From Streptomyces acidicola (GTDB taxonomy: Bacteria > Actinomycetota > Actinomycetes > Streptomycetales > Streptomycetaceae), in assembly GCF_009377235.1 (NCBI RefSeq), contig NZ_VMNX01000078.1, positions 1 through 38,204 of the forward strand: a DNA stretch of 38,204 nucleotides, in the 5' to 3' direction. Each line of letters begins with the position of its first letter. The stretch's first letter is position 1. The position numbers were made by a program, and so were the translations under genes. Below the pieces are notes generated by a model. The model made no database searches. It worked only from the letters and a program-made list of their open reading frames with translations, and was not told where the DNA came from. Positions 31,490-38,204 of the stretch are shown one piece after another.

Positions 31490-31532
31490 CGGACGGCTGT
31501 CCGTTCATAGAAACGTAACGGACAGCTGTCCG
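31490..31532. promoter_or_regulatory. Paired palindromic operators of the TetR regulator
   Basis: CGGACGGCTGTCCG (31490-31503) and the perfect palindrome CGGACAGCTGTCCG (31519-31532) are centred 29 bp apart, 46 to 88 bp before the TetR start. Near-identical repeated palindromes in front of a TetR gene are the usual autoregulatory layout. Confidence 0.75.
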
Positions 31533-31577
31533 GTTAAGCAAGGACGGGTTTCGGCCACGGGCCCGCGAGGAGGACGC

Positions 31578-32153
31578 GTGCAGAAGAAGGACGCACCTCT
31601 GCGCTCGGATGCGCAACGAAATCGCGAGCGCATCCTGGAAGTCGCAGTGGCCGAGCTGACCCACTGCGCGGACGCCCCGCTGAGCGCGATCGCCAAGAAG
31701 GCGGGCGTCGGGCAGGGCACGTTCTACCGCAACTTCCCCAATCGCGAGGCGCTCGTCCTGGAGATCTACCGGCACGAGATGCAGCAGGTCGCCGACAGCG
31801 CCGCCCAGCTGCTCAGGACCAGGGAACCCGACCAGGCGCTGCGCGAGTGGATGGACTGCCTCGCCCGGTTCGCCATGACCAAGGCCGGCCTCGCGGACGC
31901 GATCCGGCAGGCCACCAGCGGACCGGGGTCCCTGGAGAAACCGGGACACGCCCCGGTGACCGCCGCGGCCGAACTCCTGCTCCGCGCCAACGAAGAGGCC
32001 GGCACCATCCGTCCGGGAGTGACCGCCGAGGACTGCCTCCTCGCCATCGGCGGCCTCTGGCAGATCGACCCTCGCGGCGACTGGCAGCCGCGCGTCACCC
32101 GGCTCCTGGACCTGATCATGGACGGACTGCGCGCGGGAGCACCCGGGCGCTGA
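31578..32153 (+). CDS. TetR/AcrR-family transcriptional regulator
   Basis: The 191-residue protein has an N-terminal helix-turn-helix: RNRERILEVAVAEL then PLSAIAKKAGVGQGTFYRNFPNREALV. The C-terminal ligand domain is of the SBT1095/TetR_C type. GTG at 31578 follows GAGGA and fits the usual 20-residue lead to the HTH; the frame open back to 31419 overlaps the operators. It probably represses itself and the divergent aldehyde oxidoreductase operon; the inducer is not predictable. Confidence 0.9.
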   Translation: MQKKDAPLRSDAQRNRERILEVAVAELTHCADAPLSAIAKKAGVGQGTFYRNFPNREALVLEIYRHEMQQVADSAAQLLRTREPDQALREWMDCLARFAMTKAGLADAIRQATSGPGSLEKPGHAPVTAAAELLLRANEEAGTIRPGVTAEDCLLAIGGLWQIDPRGDWQPRVTRLLDLIMDGLRAGAPGR

Positions 32154-32288
32154 GCTCCGCCCCCGCCCCTCGCCTCCCGATACGGACGGGACTCCCCCGT
32201 CTCACCTCCCCACGCAGACAGTCGAGTCACCGCGGGCGCCGATCACAGTGTCCACATGCGCCCCTCAAGTACCCAGACGTCACATCAA

Positions 32289-32342
32289 GGACAACTGGTG
32301 CGTGCACGCCTGTTGTCCGGATCGGTACCAGGCGGCTTACAT
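32289..32342 (+). promoter_or_regulatory. Promoter with inverted repeat upstream of the HAAT importer
   Basis: Arms GGACAAC (32289-32295) and GTTGTCC (32312-32318) flank the palindrome GCGTGCACGC. The right arm overlaps a candidate -35 TTGTCC (32313-32318), with TTACAT at 32337-32342 as -10 after 18 bases. The outer arms resemble the halves of the TetR operators (GGACAGCTGTCC). Confidence 0.45.
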
Positions 32343-32429
32343 AGGGGAAGCTCCGACGAATGCGCTTTCCTGCACCACGAACTCCGGCCGACCCGTATGG
32401 CGTGTCCAGCCGACGAGGGGTGTCCAGCG

Positions 32430-33656
32430 ATGATCAGAACGCACCGTCTGCAAGGAGGGATCGCCGCAGCCACGCTCGCCCTGGTGCTCACCGCCAGCGG
32501 ATGCAGCTCGGGCTCCGGCTCCCAGGAATCGTCCGATGACCCCATCGTGATCGGTGTCTCCTTACCGTTGACCGGCGACTTCTCCGAACCCGGCAAGGGC
32601 GTCGAAAGAGGCTACAAGGCCTGGGCGAAGATCATCAACGCCCAGGGCGGACTCCTCGGCCGCAAGGTCGAGCTGAAGATCCTCGACGACCAGTCCAATG
32701 CCGACCGCGTCGTCTCCGACTACGAGCAACTGATCGGCAGGGACGAGGTCGACCTGGTCTTCGGCCCCTTCTCCACCCGGCTCGTCGTCCCCTCCGCGCG
32801 AGTGGCCGAGGAGTACGGAATGCTCTTCGTGGAGCCTGCGGGAGCGGCACCGGAGGTCTTCACCCAGGGCTTCGAGAACCTCTTCTACGCAGCTCCGGCC
32901 GTCGCCGACGACCACTACAACCACCTGGCCGAGTACATCCTGGCGATGCCGGAGAGCGAGCGTCCCAGGACGGTCGCGTACGCCGCCATGGACGACCCCT
33001 TCGCCCAGGGGACGGCGTACGGGCTGAAGGACAAACTGGAGAAGGGCGGCATCAGGACCGTCGCCGACGAGGTCTACCCGCCCAACACCACCGACTTCGG
33101 CAACATCGCGGCCAAGATCGCCGACTCCGGGGCGGACATGGTGGTGGGCGGCACCCAGTACCAGGACGGCGTCAACCTGATCGTCGCCCTCCAACAGCTC
33201 GACTACCAGCCGAAGATGGCCGCCTTCTCCACCGCACCGACCGAACCGGAGTTCGCCAAGGCCATCGGCAACAAGACCGAGGGAATCCTCGCGCCCACCG
33301 GTTACACCCAGAAGGCCGACTACCCGAGCAACAAGGAATTCGTCGAGAAGTACACCGAGCAGTTCGGCGAGGCCCCCGAGGAGGACGAGGCCAACGCCTA
33401 CACGACGGGGCAGGTCGTCGCGGCGGCCGTCGAAGCGGCCGAGTGCGCCTCCCAGGACCCGGACTGCCAGGGCAAGCTGGTGGAGTGGCTGCGCGGCAAC
33501 ACAGTGCAGACCGTCGTCGGTCCCCTGAAGTGGGACGACAAGGGTCGCCCCCAGAGCGCGCACATGATCCAGCAGTGGGTCGACGGCGAGATCCAGATCG
33601 TGCTCCCCGAGGCGCAGCAGGAAACCGGTCCGGTCTACCCGAAGCCGAAGTGGTGA
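32430..33656 (+). CDS. Branched-chain amino-acid type ABC transporter substrate-binding lipoprotein
   Basis: The 408-residue protein has a lipoprotein signal with LTASGC (Cys25) and a Leu/Ile/Val-binding fold (Peripla_BP_6): IVIGVSLPLTGDFSEPGKGVERG, GGLLGRKVELKILDDQ, DLVFGPFSTRLVVPSA, and a conserved NTTDFGNIAAKIADSGADMVVGG strand. It delivers a ligand to the two permeases downstream. ATG at 32430 has GAGGGG ten bases upstream. The ligand may be an amide, an amino acid or an aromatic compound; nothing here decides. Confidence 0.9.
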   Translation: MIRTHRLQGGIAAATLALVLTASGCSSGSGSQESSDDPIVIGVSLPLTGDFSEPGKGVERGYKAWAKIINAQGGLLGRKVELKILDDQSNADRVVSDYEQLIGRDEVDLVFGPFSTRLVVPSARVAEEYGMLFVEPAGAAPEVFTQGFENLFYAAPAVADDHYNHLAEYILAMPESERPRTVAYAAMDDPFAQGTAYGLKDKLEKGGIRTVADEVYPPNTTDFGNIAAKIADSGADMVVGGTQYQDGVNLIVALQQLDYQPKMAAFSTAPTEPEFAKAIGNKTEGILAPTGYTQKADYPSNKEFVEKYTEQFGEAPEEDEANAYTTGQVVAAAVEAAECASQDPDCQGKLVEWLRGNTVQTVVGPLKWDDKGRPQSAHMIQQWVDGEIQIVLPEAQQETGPVYPKPKW

Positions 33657-33663
33657 TGCCCGC

Positions 33664-34551
33664 GTGCCCTCCGCGAGCCTCGTCTTCCAGAGCGTCGTCC
33701 TCGGTGTGCTGCTGGGTGGGCTGTACGCCCTCCTGGCCGCGGGCCTCACCCTCTACTTCGGCGTCATGCGCGTCGTGATGATCGCCCACTCCGCCTTCCT
33801 GATCCTCGCCGCCTACCTCGCCTGGTACGCCCACCGGGAGACCGGGATCGACCCGCTGCTCACCCTGTTCGTCACCGTGCCGCTGTTCTTCGCCGCCGGA
33901 GTCGCCATGCAGCGGCTGCTCCTCACCCGCCTCCGCCCGGCGACACTCACCATGATGTCGGTGCTGCTCACCTTCTCGGTGGCGCTGGTCATCGAGGGGC
34001 TGCTCGGTTACGTGTTCAGCGGCACCCAGCGCCGTATCCGGCTCGGCTACAGCTCGTCGAGCATCGAGTTCTTCGGGGCACGCGTCGCGGTGGTCAAGCT
34101 GATCGCCTTCGGGATGGCGGCGCTCGCCCTCCTCGGGCTCTACGTCCTGATGAAGCACAGCCGGTTCGGCCAGGCGCTGCGGGCCACCATCCAGCACCGC
34201 GAGGCCGCCCAACTGCTCGGCATCGACACCGACCGGATCGCCGGCTACGGATTCGGGCTCGGCCTCGCCACGGCGGCCGTCGGCGGTACGGCACTCTCCC
34301 TCGACACCACCATCTACCCGTCGCTGCACTGGCACTGGATCGGTCCGCTGATGGCCATCATCGTCGTCGGGGGCCTCGGCAGCGTGCCCGGAGCCGCCAT
34401 CGCCGCCATGACGCTGGGCATGCTGCAGAGCCTGCTGCAACTGGAGCTCTCCACCACCTGGGCGCAGACCGTCTTCTACGTCGCGCTCTTCGTCACCCTG
34501 GCGGTCAGGCCGCAGGGATTCTTCGGGGGGCGGCTTGCGCAGAGATTCTGA
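33664..34551 (+). CDS. HAAT ABC transporter permease, LivH type
   Basis: The 295-residue membrane protein has about eight spans, starting GLYALLAAGLTLYFGVMRVV (LivH signature), and the C-terminal EAA-like loop REAAQLLGIDTDRIAGYGFGLG. GTG at 33664 follows the binding-protein stop by seven bases. It forms a heterodimer with the next permease. Confidence 0.9.
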   Translation: MPSASLVFQSVVLGVLLGGLYALLAAGLTLYFGVMRVVMIAHSAFLILAAYLAWYAHRETGIDPLLTLFVTVPLFFAAGVAMQRLLLTRLRPATLTMMSVLLTFSVALVIEGLLGYVFSGTQRRIRLGYSSSSIEFFGARVAVVKLIAFGMAALALLGLYVLMKHSRFGQALRATIQHREAAQLLGIDTDRIAGYGFGLGLATAAVGGTALSLDTTIYPSLHWHWIGPLMAIIVVGGLGSVPGAAIAAMTLGMLQSLLQLELSTTWAQTVFYVALFVTLAVRPQGFFGGRLAQRF

Positions 34552-35635
34552 CACCCTGTCGTCCGTCCCGTTCCCGAGGCGCGGGCTGCTGCACCTCGGC
34601 GTCCTGCTGGCCGCCGTCGCCGTGGCCGTCTCCTTCCCGTCCATGGCCCCGAGCCCGTACGAGATCACCGTGGGCATCGCCATCCTCAACTACGCGGTGC
34701 TGTCCACCTCCTGGAACTTCGTCGGTGGCTTCACCGGCTACATCTCCCTCGGGCACGGGGCATTCGCCGGACTCGGCGCCTACGGGACGGGGCTGCTGGT
34801 CGTCGAGGCCGAACTCCCGCCGTTCGTCGCGCTGTTCGTGGCCGGCGCCCTGGTGGCCGTGCTCGCCGTCCCCGTCGGCTACGCGGCTCTGCGGGTGCGC
34901 GGCGCCTCCTTCGTCATCGTGTCCATCGCGCTCGTCCTCGTCCTGCTGCTGGTCTTCCAGAGCTGGGCCTCCTTCACCGGCGGCTCCCGGGGGCTGGTCG
35001 TACCGCGGCCCTTCCCGGGCATGCTGCGTGCCGAGCACCACCGCACCTTCTACTTCCTCTTCCTGGCGCTGCTCGCGACGGCCCTGCTGGTCTGGTGGGC
35101 CATCGACCGTTCGCGGTTCGGCATGGGGCTGAAGGCGATCCGCGAGGACGAGGACAAGGCCCAGTCCCTCGGTACGCCCACGTACACGTACAAGCTGGTG
35201 GTCTTCGTCGTCTCCGCCGCCTTCACGGCGCTGGCCGGCGGGCTGTACGCGCTCTGGTTCGGCGATCTCGACCCGGTCTTCCAGTTCTCCATCCTCAGCG
35301 GGTCGTACATGGTGCTGATGGCCCTGCTCGGGGGCGTACGCCACCTGTACGGGCCGCTGCTCGGGGCCGTGGCCGTCGGATATGCACTGGAGTACGCCAA
35401 GGTCGAGTACGGGGACACCCCTCTGCACCTGGTGGTGGCGGGGCTGCTCCTGGGAGTGGTTGTGACGTTCATGCCGGACGGAGTCATCCCGGCCGTCGGA
35501 GCTCTGCTCGGCCGGTTCCGCGACAGCGGCGGGACGTCGATCCGGGAGGTGACCGCCGCCGAACTGCGGGGGCGGCGCGAGCAGAGCGAAGGAACGGAGG
35601 TGAGGGACGGTGAGCGAAGCGGAAGGAGCGCCTGA
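34535..35635 (+). CDS. HAAT ABC transporter permease, LivM type
   Basis: The 366-residue membrane protein has FVGGFTGYISLGHGAFAGLGAYG, the LivM hallmark, about nine spans, and the coupling loop MGLKAIREDEDKAQSLG. The TTG at 34535 has GGGGGGCGG directly upstream and overlaps the end of the LivH-type gene by 17 bases; no ATG or GTG gives the full N-terminus. The last 45 residues are charged and cytoplasmic. Confidence 0.9.
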   Translation: MRRDSDTLSSVPFPRRGLLHLGVLLAAVAVAVSFPSMAPSPYEITVGIAILNYAVLSTSWNFVGGFTGYISLGHGAFAGLGAYGTGLLVVEAELPPFVALFVAGALVAVLAVPVGYAALRVRGASFVIVSIALVLVLLLVFQSWASFTGGSRGLVVPRPFPGMLRAEHHRTFYFLFLALLATALLVWWAIDRSRFGMGLKAIREDEDKAQSLGTPTYTYKLVVFVVSAAFTALAGGLYALWFGDLDPVFQFSILSGSYMVLMALLGGVRHLYGPLLGAVAVGYALEYAKVEYGDTPLHLVVAGLLLGVVVTFMPDGVIPAVGALLGRFRDSGGTSIREVTAAELRGRREQSEGTEVRDGERSGRSA

Positions 35636-36389
35636 GGTCGTGCCCGACCACGAGCCCGAGCCGAGTCTGGCGACCACAGGGCTCACCAAGGCATTCGGCG
35701 GGGTCACCGCGCTGGACTCCGCCACTGTGACCTTCCACCACGGCAAGGTCAACGCCCTGATCGGCCCCAACGGCTCGGGCAAGACGACCTTCTTCAACTG
35801 CGTCACGGGGATGATCCGCCCGGACGCGGGCCGCGTCGCCTACCGCGGCCGCGACCTCACCGGCAGGCCCTCGCACCGGATCGCCCGCGCCGGCATCGGG
35901 CGCTCCTTCCAGCTCTGCCGTGTCTTCCCCCGGATGACGGTGCTGGACAACCTCCTCGCCGCCGTGCGTCCCCGCTCTCTCGCCGGACAACTCGCACGCG
36001 CGGGCGGACGCGAGGAGACCGAGCGGGCTCGCGGCTGGCTGGCCCGTATGGGCATCGAGCACCTGGAGCGGGCGGAGGCCCGTCAACTGTCGTGGGGGCA
36101 GCAGAAGTTGCTGGAGCTCGCGGGGGTGCTGATGAGCGAGCCGGAGCTGATCCTGCTGGACGAGCCGGCGGGCGGCGTCAACCCGGCGCTGATCGACCGC
36201 ATCTGCGACCTGGTCCGCGAACTCAACGCCGAGGGGCGGACGTTTCTGATCGTCGAGCACAACATGGACATGGTCATGAGCCTCAGCGACCACGTCGTCG
36301 TGTTCGACTGCGGCCGCCCGATCGCGCAGGGGCCGCCCTCGCTGATCCAGTCCGACGAACGAGTCCTCGGGGCATACCTTGGTGTCTGA
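35610..36389 (+). CDS. HAAT ABC transporter ATP-binding protein, LivG type
   Basis: The 259-residue ATPase has Walker A GPNGSGKTT, LivG-type RIARAGIGRSFQLCRVFPRMTVLDN, signature LSWGQQKLLELA (Gly-Gly replaced by Trp-Gly) and Walker B LILLDEPAGGVNP. GTG at 35610 overlaps the LivM-type gene by 26 bases and has GAGGGA upstream. Confidence 0.92.
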   Translation: MSEAEGAPEVVPDHEPEPSLATTGLTKAFGGVTALDSATVTFHHGKVNALIGPNGSGKTTFFNCVTGMIRPDAGRVAYRGRDLTGRPSHRIARAGIGRSFQLCRVFPRMTVLDNLLAAVRPRSLAGQLARAGGREETERARGWLARMGIEHLERAEARQLSWGQQKLLELAGVLMSEPELILLDEPAGGVNPALIDRICDLVRELNAEGRTFLIVEHNMDMVMSLSDHVVVFDCGRPIAQGPPSLIQSDERVLGAYLGV

Positions 36390-37146
36390 CGCTGACTTCC
36401 CCTCCGAACTCCGCTCTGAGTTCCTTCTCGAACTCGACGACATCCGCGCCGGTTACGGCCGGGCGGCCCTGGTCCTGCGCGGGCTGACGGTCCGGGTGCC
36501 CGCCGGGGCGATCGTCTGCCTGGTCGGGCCCAATGGCGCGGGCAAGTCCACGGTCCTGAAGGTCGCCAGCGGACTCCTCACCCCCCGCTCCGGCAGGATC
36601 CTCGTCGACGGGGAGGACGTCACCGGCCGCGGACCGCAGCGCATGCTGGCCGCCGGAGTGGCGCATGTCCTCCAGGGGCACAGCGTCTTCAGGGAGATGA
36701 CGGTCGCCGAGAACGTCCTGCTGGGCGGCTACACCCTGCGGGACAAGGCGGTCGTCGCCGAGCGGGTGGCGTTCGTGCGGGATCTCTTCCCCGTCGTGGC
36801 CGAGCGATGGACGGACCTCGCCGGGCTGCTCTCCGGCGGCCAGCAGAAGCAGGTGGAGTTCGCGCGCTCGCTGATGGTCAGCCCCCGGGTGGTGCTGCTC
36901 GACGAGCCGTCCATGGGTCTCGACCCCAAGGCGACCGGGGTGGTCTTCGAGCAGATCGTACGGATGCGGGACGCGGGGACCGCCGTGCTGCTGGTCGAGC
37001 AGAACGCGCGACGCGCCCTGGAGGCCGCCGACACCGGCTGCGTCCTCGACCTCGGCCGGGTCCATGTCGCGGGCCCGGCACACGAGTTGCTCGCCGATCC
37101 ACAGCTCGGTGAGCTCTATCTCGGTGGCCGGCCCGTGCGCCGCTGA
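36379..37146 (+). CDS. HAAT ABC transporter ATP-binding protein, LivF type
   Basis: The 255-residue ATPase has Walker A GPNGAGKST, the LivF-type GVAHVLQGHSVFREMTVAENVLLG, signature LSGGQQKQ and Walker B VVLLDEPSMGLDP. GTG at 36379 overlaps the LivG-type stop by 11 bases. It completes a binding protein, two-permease, two-ATPase importer operon. Confidence 0.92.
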   Translation: MVSDADFPSELRSEFLLELDDIRAGYGRAALVLRGLTVRVPAGAIVCLVGPNGAGKSTVLKVASGLLTPRSGRILVDGEDVTGRGPQRMLAAGVAHVLQGHSVFREMTVAENVLLGGYTLRDKAVVAERVAFVRDLFPVVAERWTDLAGLLSGGQQKQVEFARSLMVSPRVVLLDEPSMGLDPKATGVVFEQIVRMRDAGTAVLLVEQNARRALEAADTGCVLDLGRVHVAGPAHELLADPQLGELYLGGRPVRR

Positions 37147-37153
37147 CCGGCCA

Positions 37154-37168
37154 GGGCCCTAAGGGCCC
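37154..37168 (+). terminator. Weak stem-loop after the importer operon
   Basis: GGGCC and GGCCC pair around CTAAG eight bases after the LivF-type stop. It is short, with no U tract, and might be only a processing site. Confidence 0.4.
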
Positions 37169-37211
37169 GAGCCACACCGTCCATGCCCCACCGCGTCAAG
37201 GAGCGAGTGGA

Positions 37212-38180
37212 ATGTTCAAGCGACGCAGTCGGCCCACGGCCACGGCCCTCACCTGGGCCGCGGCCGCCTCCCTCACCGCCCTGACCGCCCTGGCGGCGGC
37301 ACCCGCCGAAGCCGGGGGCCGCCCCGGCCTCGTACACCCCTCTCTGCGGCCCCACCTCGCGGCGTACTACGACTTCGAGCACCCCGTGCGCGGTAACCCG
37401 GCGAAGGAACAGGACGTGGGTTTCTCCCGGACCGACATCGACCTGGTGAACGGCGGGGCCCAAATGCGGACGGCGGACGGGGCGCACCGGGGCAGCCGGA
37501 CCTCGCTCCAGGTACGGCAGGTGAACCCGCAGGCCCCGGGCAACGACGACTGGAAGGCGGGCGTCTACGGCCCCTCCGGTGTTCCGACACTGCGGGCCTT
37601 CAACACGGCCGAGGGAGTCACCGTCATGGGCTGGTTCAAGACGACCGGCCCGAACCCGGCCCCCAACAGCAACACGGCCGCCCCGGACGACCGTTACGGC
37701 GCCGTCGGCCTGGCCGGAGTGCTGTCGGGGGACTCCGACGGCCACGCGGTGCGGGCCCTGCTGGAGATCATCGACGTGAACGGCGAGCTGCGACTGGTCG
37801 CCCTCGGCCGACGCGTCGACGGGGCGAGCTCGCAGACGTTCGCCGCCTCCCGGGACTGGCGGACCCTGCTGCCGGAGGGTGAGTGGGTCTTCCTCGCCGC
37901 CACCTTCGACTTCGGCACCGGAGCCATGGCGCTGTACCGCAACGGGCAGCGGCTCGACGGCTTCTACACGGTGCCCGGCGATCCCTGGGACCTGTCGGGA
38001 CCGGGTCCGCACCGGTCCTCGCCCACCGATCCTCGGGGCATCAAGATCGGCGGCAGCTTCCCGCAGAACACCACGGAGCGCAATCCCTGTGCCTGCCGCA
38101 TGGACAGCCTGATGTTCCTGAACCGGGCGGTGGACGGGGAGCACATCCGGGCCCAGTACCGACTGGTGACCAGCCGCTGA
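37212..38180 (+). CDS. Secreted LamG/concanavalin-A-like lectin domain protein
   Basis: The 322-residue protein has a Sec-type signal (KRRSRP, then an Ala/Leu-rich stretch, cleavage near APAEAGG). The rest is one jelly-roll LamG-like domain: AYYDFEHPVRGN, GVTVMGWFKTTG, GEWVFLAATFDFGTGAMALYRNGQRLDGFY, and IKIGGSF...MDSLMFLNRAVDGEHIRAQY. Such domains bind carbohydrate or matrix and no catalytic module is attached. ATG at 37212 follows AAGGAGCGAG. It may be cotranscribed with the importer, 65 bp upstream, hinting at a sugar- or polymer-linked role, but this is weak. Confidence 0.85.
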   Translation: MFKRRSRPTATALTWAAAASLTALTALAAAPAEAGGRPGLVHPSLRPHLAAYYDFEHPVRGNPAKEQDVGFSRTDIDLVNGGAQMRTADGAHRGSRTSLQVRQVNPQAPGNDDWKAGVYGPSGVPTLRAFNTAEGVTVMGWFKTTGPNPAPNSNTAAPDDRYGAVGLAGVLSGDSDGHAVRALLEIIDVNGELRLVALGRRVDGASSQTFAASRDWRTLLPEGEWVFLAATFDFGTGAMALYRNGQRLDGFYTVPGDPWDLSGPGPHRSSPTDPRGIKIGGSFPQNTTERNPCACRMDSLMFLNRAVDGEHIRAQYRLVTSR

Positions 38181-38204
38181 CCCCTGGCCTCTGCTCTCTG
38201 CCCC

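Larger units (their letters stand above)
31231..31577. other. Divergent control region between the oxidoreductase operon and the TetR gene
   Basis: This 347-bp gap has two 17-bp direct repeats (31298-31314 and 31327-31343, 13 of 17 identical: GACRTATCGG...GGT), a small ORF (31378-31482), a second copy of a 17-bp stretch from the Fe-S subunit gene, and two TetR-type palindromes next to the TetR start. Confidence 0.6.

Overview
The window looks like the chromosome of a Streptomyces or a close relative. GC is very high with strong third-position GC bias, GTG and TTG starts are common, ribosome sites are GGAGG-like, and there is a 2-methylisoborneol (2-MIB) operon, an F420-type PPOX protein and a DmdR/IdeR-like iron box. 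No rRNA, tRNA, CRISPR array, integrase or transposase is visible.

Left part (1-8100): the 3' end of a GlcNAc-kinase-like gene, a CbiX-like protein, a beta-propeller lactonase and a HAD phosphatase diverging around a GGTCTAGACC palindrome, then a minus-strand run of phosphoribosyltransferase, PPOX-class protein and a 1028-residue FAD/Fe-S oxidoreductase. At 8214-8812 is a gene wreck. A perfect ribosome site and an iron box precede the N-terminus of an ABC exporter, which runs directly into the C-terminus of a siderophore-type N-hydroxylase. It reads as the scar of a deleted siderophore cluster.

9396-13168 is a 2-MIB operon: a family 2B encapsulin shell with a cyclic-nucleotide-binding domain, 2-MIB synthase with a long disordered N-terminus, and geranyl diphosphate C-methyltransferase. 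The disordered N-terminus carries three copies of an FRxPxPPxLTR-like motif, the likely cargo-loading signals. An APC permease and a secreted tripeptidyl-aminopeptidase-like hydrolase follow convergently.

17292-25468 (minus strand) is the most interesting block, a predicted organosulfur or S-substituted cysteine salvage locus: SsuD-like FMN monooxygenase, GNAT acetyltransferase, a polar amino-acid ABC importer, an acyl-CoA-dehydrogenase-like (SfnB/DszC) monooxygenase, a cysteine-free Rrf2 (CymR-like) regulator and a glutathionyl-hydroquinone-reductase-like protein. Two small Cys-containing leader ORFs of the R-H-I-D-x-x-R-x-x-S-A type precede the first and last transcription units. A 17-bp palindrome (CCTAGTRAATCGRTAGG) recurs at two promoters and is a candidate Rrf2 operator. 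The gene set resembles the Bacillus yxe/ytm operons but with attenuation-type control added.

Right part: a frameshifted regulator-like pseudogene, a PaoABC-type aldehyde oxidoreductase operon with an XdhC/PaoD maturation factor, a divergent TetR regulator with paired palindromic operators, a complete five-gene branched-chain-amino-acid-type (HAAT) ABC importer, and a secreted LamG-domain protein.
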